Both the position numbers and the translations under genes were made by a program. Source: Sphacelaria rigidula (lineage: Eukaryota; Phaeophyceae; Sphacelariales). From it: 32,378 nt of DNA. The DNA lies in NCBI GenBank assembly GCA_964200075.2, contig CAXNAA020000039.1, positions 1 through 32,378 on the forward strand. The letters are read 5' to 3'. Positions 30,410 through 32,378 of this stretch are shown here, piece by piece (the stretch's first letter is position 1; every line of letters starts with the position of its first letter). Under the pieces are notes generated by a model. It was not told the DNA's origin, did no database searches, and worked only from the letters and a program-made list of their open reading frames with translations.

Positions 30410-31160
30410 GTGCGACGGATCCCGCCGAAAGCGAAAGAGTTACAAGCACGCTTGATGGTACCCGTTCACATGAAAGGCGCCGGTCACGAAGGGGTTGTGG
30501 CCACTCTACAGCGATTGCAGGAGGTTTGCTGCTCATTCCGGATGGAGACCCATGCGATCGAGTGTGTGAAGCAGTGCCTGCACTGTTTGGATTCCAAGGA
30601 CGGGGAGAAGGTCCCGCATCCCCTCGGGAGACGGTGTATGATAGTCATCCAGGGGAGGTGATTCATGTCGATTCTCTCTACGTTGGTGAGAGTGGTCCCC
30701 TGGGAGAAAGTGGAGAGAACGAAGGAGATGAGGTCAAGAATATCTTGGTAAGGATGGACGAACTGAGCACCTTCGTGTGGTCGGAGCCCACGGAGCCATA
30801 TACGGCGGTGATGACGATGAAGCATTTGTTGACATGATCCAAAACTGGGGCCACCGGAGGTATAGGTCAGCAATACTGCGTCGCATTACAAGAATAGTGT
30901 GATGACAGCGCTCGAGAAGACGCTGAAGTTCGATCGATGATTTGCGGGTGTCAACTTGCCGTGGTTTAATATTACCAGTGAGCGAATGATGCGTGAGATT
31001 CTTCATACCCTGAAGGCAATGCATCCGGAGGAAAACTGCGATGTTAGTGAATGAGTGGGGTTCGTACCAGCCGTGCAATGGGCATTGAATACCGCTTCCC
31101 GAGAGCGCAATGCCAGCACGCCATACCATGTGATGTTTGGCCGGGCACCGAACACGAGCT
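30410..31160 (+). pseudogene. Gypsy integrase
   Basis: An H-H-C-C zinc-binding region: HMKGAGHEGVVATLQRL, with Cys residues in ECVKQCLHCLDS. After a frameshift comes the core start VIHVDSLYVGESG (first catalytic Asp) and MDELSTFVWSEPTEPYTA, then a stop. Later comes VGFVPAVQWALNTASRERNA and STPYHVMFGR, the conserved end of the core. Broken by several stops. Confidence 0.8.
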
Positions 31161-31339
31161 TTTCTACTCTGACATCGTCAATCGGGGGTGACTTTAAAGT
31201 CGATGTGCTCGACGAAGACGCTTTGCGGCAGGAGGTGACGCCAACAGTTGAGGTTCAGCAAGAGTTGCTTGCATAAGAAGGTGGGGCAGCGTGTCTAGAA
31301 GAATCGGGATGAACAGAGACGTGTGGCTAGTGAGGGACA

Positions 31340-31680
31340 GCTTCACAACGTCGTGGTAGGAGATTACGTACTGGCGGCAAGGTGAGGCGTTGGGAAAAAA
31401 CGCCGAAGCTTGTGAGCACGTGGAGGGATCCTTGGCGAATCGTGACGGCGGGAAAACAGCACGTATACGGGGTCCAGAACATTGTGACGGGCGAGGTACA
31501 GGAGGTGCATGTCGCCTGCCTTAGATTTGATGCAAACAAGGAGCTGGAGATTACTGTTGACCTGAAGGAAATGTTCCAGCATGCTCTTGTACAAGGAGAG
31601 ATCGAGATGGTGGTTATCGTCGGTATACCTGAGGATGAGGCAGGAGACGGATTTCTGCGTACGAGTGGAGTGCGTCGGCT
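31340..31680 (+). pseudogene. Gypsy integrase C-terminal (chromodomain-like) region
   Basis: Reads KLVSTWRDPWRIVTAGKQHV, then YGVQNIVTGEVQEVHVACLR. The GPWRV/Y.V.N..TGE..EVHV pattern is typical of the domain after integrase in this gypsy lineage, which often leads into a chromodomain. The frame is open from 31382 past the LTR start. Confidence 0.7.
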
Positions 31681-31952
31681 TCGACCACGATGCAACTCGT
31701 GGAAGCCGTTAGAAGCTATGTGGATTACGTCATGCGATATTCTATGGGGTGTGACCGTGACTGCTTGGCATGTGACATGCATGCATGGATGTGCGATGTT
31801 ACTTCCGGTAACGAAGGCTGTGTTATTTTGAACAACATCTGTCTTGAAGTCTCCAAGACCGAGTGAGGGAGGAAGCCCTTGGAGCAGTCCTGTGACGTTG
31901 TTCTGAGTCCAGGAGAGTCTCTAGATTTCCACATGACACTACCCTGTGGTTT
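31681..31952 (+). repeat. Gypsy 3' LTR
   Basis: Diverged copy of the 5' LTR, starting TCGACCACGATGCAAC. A TG start has been lost if the alignment is right. It is followed by TACAG and then the second half of the copia RNase H. A purine-rich stretch at about 31630-31652 is a possible polypurine tract but is not adjacent to the LTR. Confidence 0.7.
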
Positions 31953-31956
31953 TACA

Positions 31957-32160
31957 GCAATCGTGGCGCCATCCACACGGCGACAGTCACCGGGTTCAAC
32001 GGCTGCGCGAGACACGTGGCTATGAAGCTAAAAGGTCCGCGGCAATACGTCGAGAAGAAGCTGCTCACCGTGCGATACGTACCGATGAGCGAACAGCTGA
32101 TATGTTCATGCACACCTTTGGAACGAGAACGCCAACCCGTTGGGCAGGTATTCGTATTTG
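31957..32160 (+). pseudogene. Copia RNase H, second half
   Basis: Resumes the copia pol cut at 26904: IHTATVTGFNGCARHVAMKL, then YVEKKLLTVRYVPMSEQL and, one frame over, TADMFMHTFGTR. These match the copia ending (KHI...YVPT.EQ.ADMFTK). The start, near CAATCGTGGCGCCATCCAC, lies beside the EDN catalytic position. It confirms that the gypsy element split a copia copy. Confidence 0.75.
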
Positions 32161-32247
32161 CGGCTGGACACATGAATGTTATCACAAAAACCTTAGAACG
32201 TGTCCTTCGTTTTACCACTAGTCGCCCCCACCCTACTAAACCTGGTG

Positions 32248-32378
32248 AGACACCCATGAGGCAGTGTATACGCCGTTGCTGTCTCTGGAAGTGGCGACAC
32301 CAGATAATAAAGCAACTCATTGGAGGTTGTCATCCAAATGCAAGATAATCAGTAGGCTTCGAGCCGAAAAATCTTAGC
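32248..32378 (+). repeat. 130-base repeat, partner of 25717-25846
   Basis: Runs to the end of the window. Contains CTGTCTCTGGAAGTG, CAACTCATTGGAGGTTGTCA and AATCTTAGC, in the same order as the complement of 25717-25846. It follows the copia remnant closely and may belong to copia 3' sequence or to an older flanking repeat. Confidence 0.75.

Larger units (their letters stand above)
26905..31952 (+). mobile_element. Decayed Ty3/gypsy LTR retrotransposon
   Basis: About 5.05 kb with two related LTRs and the order gag, zinc knuckle, protease, reverse transcriptase, RNase H, integrase, C-terminal domain. The pol order with integrase last defines Ty3/gypsy. It sits inside a copia RNase H domain. 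A five-base TACAC before it and TACAG after it look like a target-site duplication. The LTRs differ at perhaps a quarter of positions and every pol domain has stops or frameshifts, so insertion is old. The RT and WCGKLLSGG segments recall the oomycete-type gypsy lineage as I remember it. Confidence 0.85.

Noticed and set aside
1-32378. CRISPR arrays, bacterial operons, ribosome binding sites
   Set aside because: None seen. The tandem arrays have no spacer-repeat structure, and the genes are split by spliceosomal introns, so bacterial signals are not expected.

Overview
The window looks like nuclear DNA of a protist with long, frequent introns. I infer a stramenopile, alveolate or similar lineage; no rRNA, tRNA or organelle gene pins it down. 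The evidence is GT...AG introns with pyrimidine-rich acceptors, exons of 39-670 bases whose reading phases join exactly, a soluble-type adenylyl cyclase, LTR retrotransposons of both superfamilies, and TA-flanked inverted-repeat elements. Most long open frames here are not genes; the real coding signal lies in short spliced exons.

Layout. 1-9.3 kb is mostly repeats: a TA-flanked mariner-like element (368-919), a GAT microsatellite (about 3.9-4.0 kb), and a block from 6.5 to 9.3 kb in which two arrays of a ~41-base minisatellite and two copies of a ~145-base repeat bracket an inverted-repeat element (7418-8620) that itself contains a large foldback. Two minus-strand exons at 3.4-3.8 and 4.76-4.84 kb encode a coil followed by a Ser/Gly-rich segment. 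From 19,053 down to 10,164 on the minus strand I reconstruct a split gene for a long coiled-coil protein of unknown function. It starts with an N-myristoylation-like MGQAKT sequence, and most of its exon junctions agree in phase. Its second intron carries a (ACAGC)17 microsatellite and a 132-base inverted repeat.

About 940 bases away, divergently transcribed, a class III adenylyl cyclase of the soluble (bicarbonate-sensor) type runs from 19,993 to at least 23.6 kb and probably 24.4 kb. Six exons rebuild one catalytic domain with both metal-binding aspartates. A second cyclase domain is not recovered before the transposon block.

From about 25.5 kb to the end lies nested transposon debris. A 5'-truncated Ty1/copia pol remnant (26.2-26.9 kb) is cut inside its RNase H domain by a decayed Ty3/gypsy element (about 26,905-31,952, LTRs ~270 bases), and the copia RNase H continues at 31.96 kb. 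A 130-base sequence occurs inverted on the two sides of this block. A 58-base GT...AG-like segment sits in the gypsy RNase H region and, about 81% identical, in unrelated flanks at 25.55 kb. It behaves like a mobile intron and is the observation I find most worth following up.
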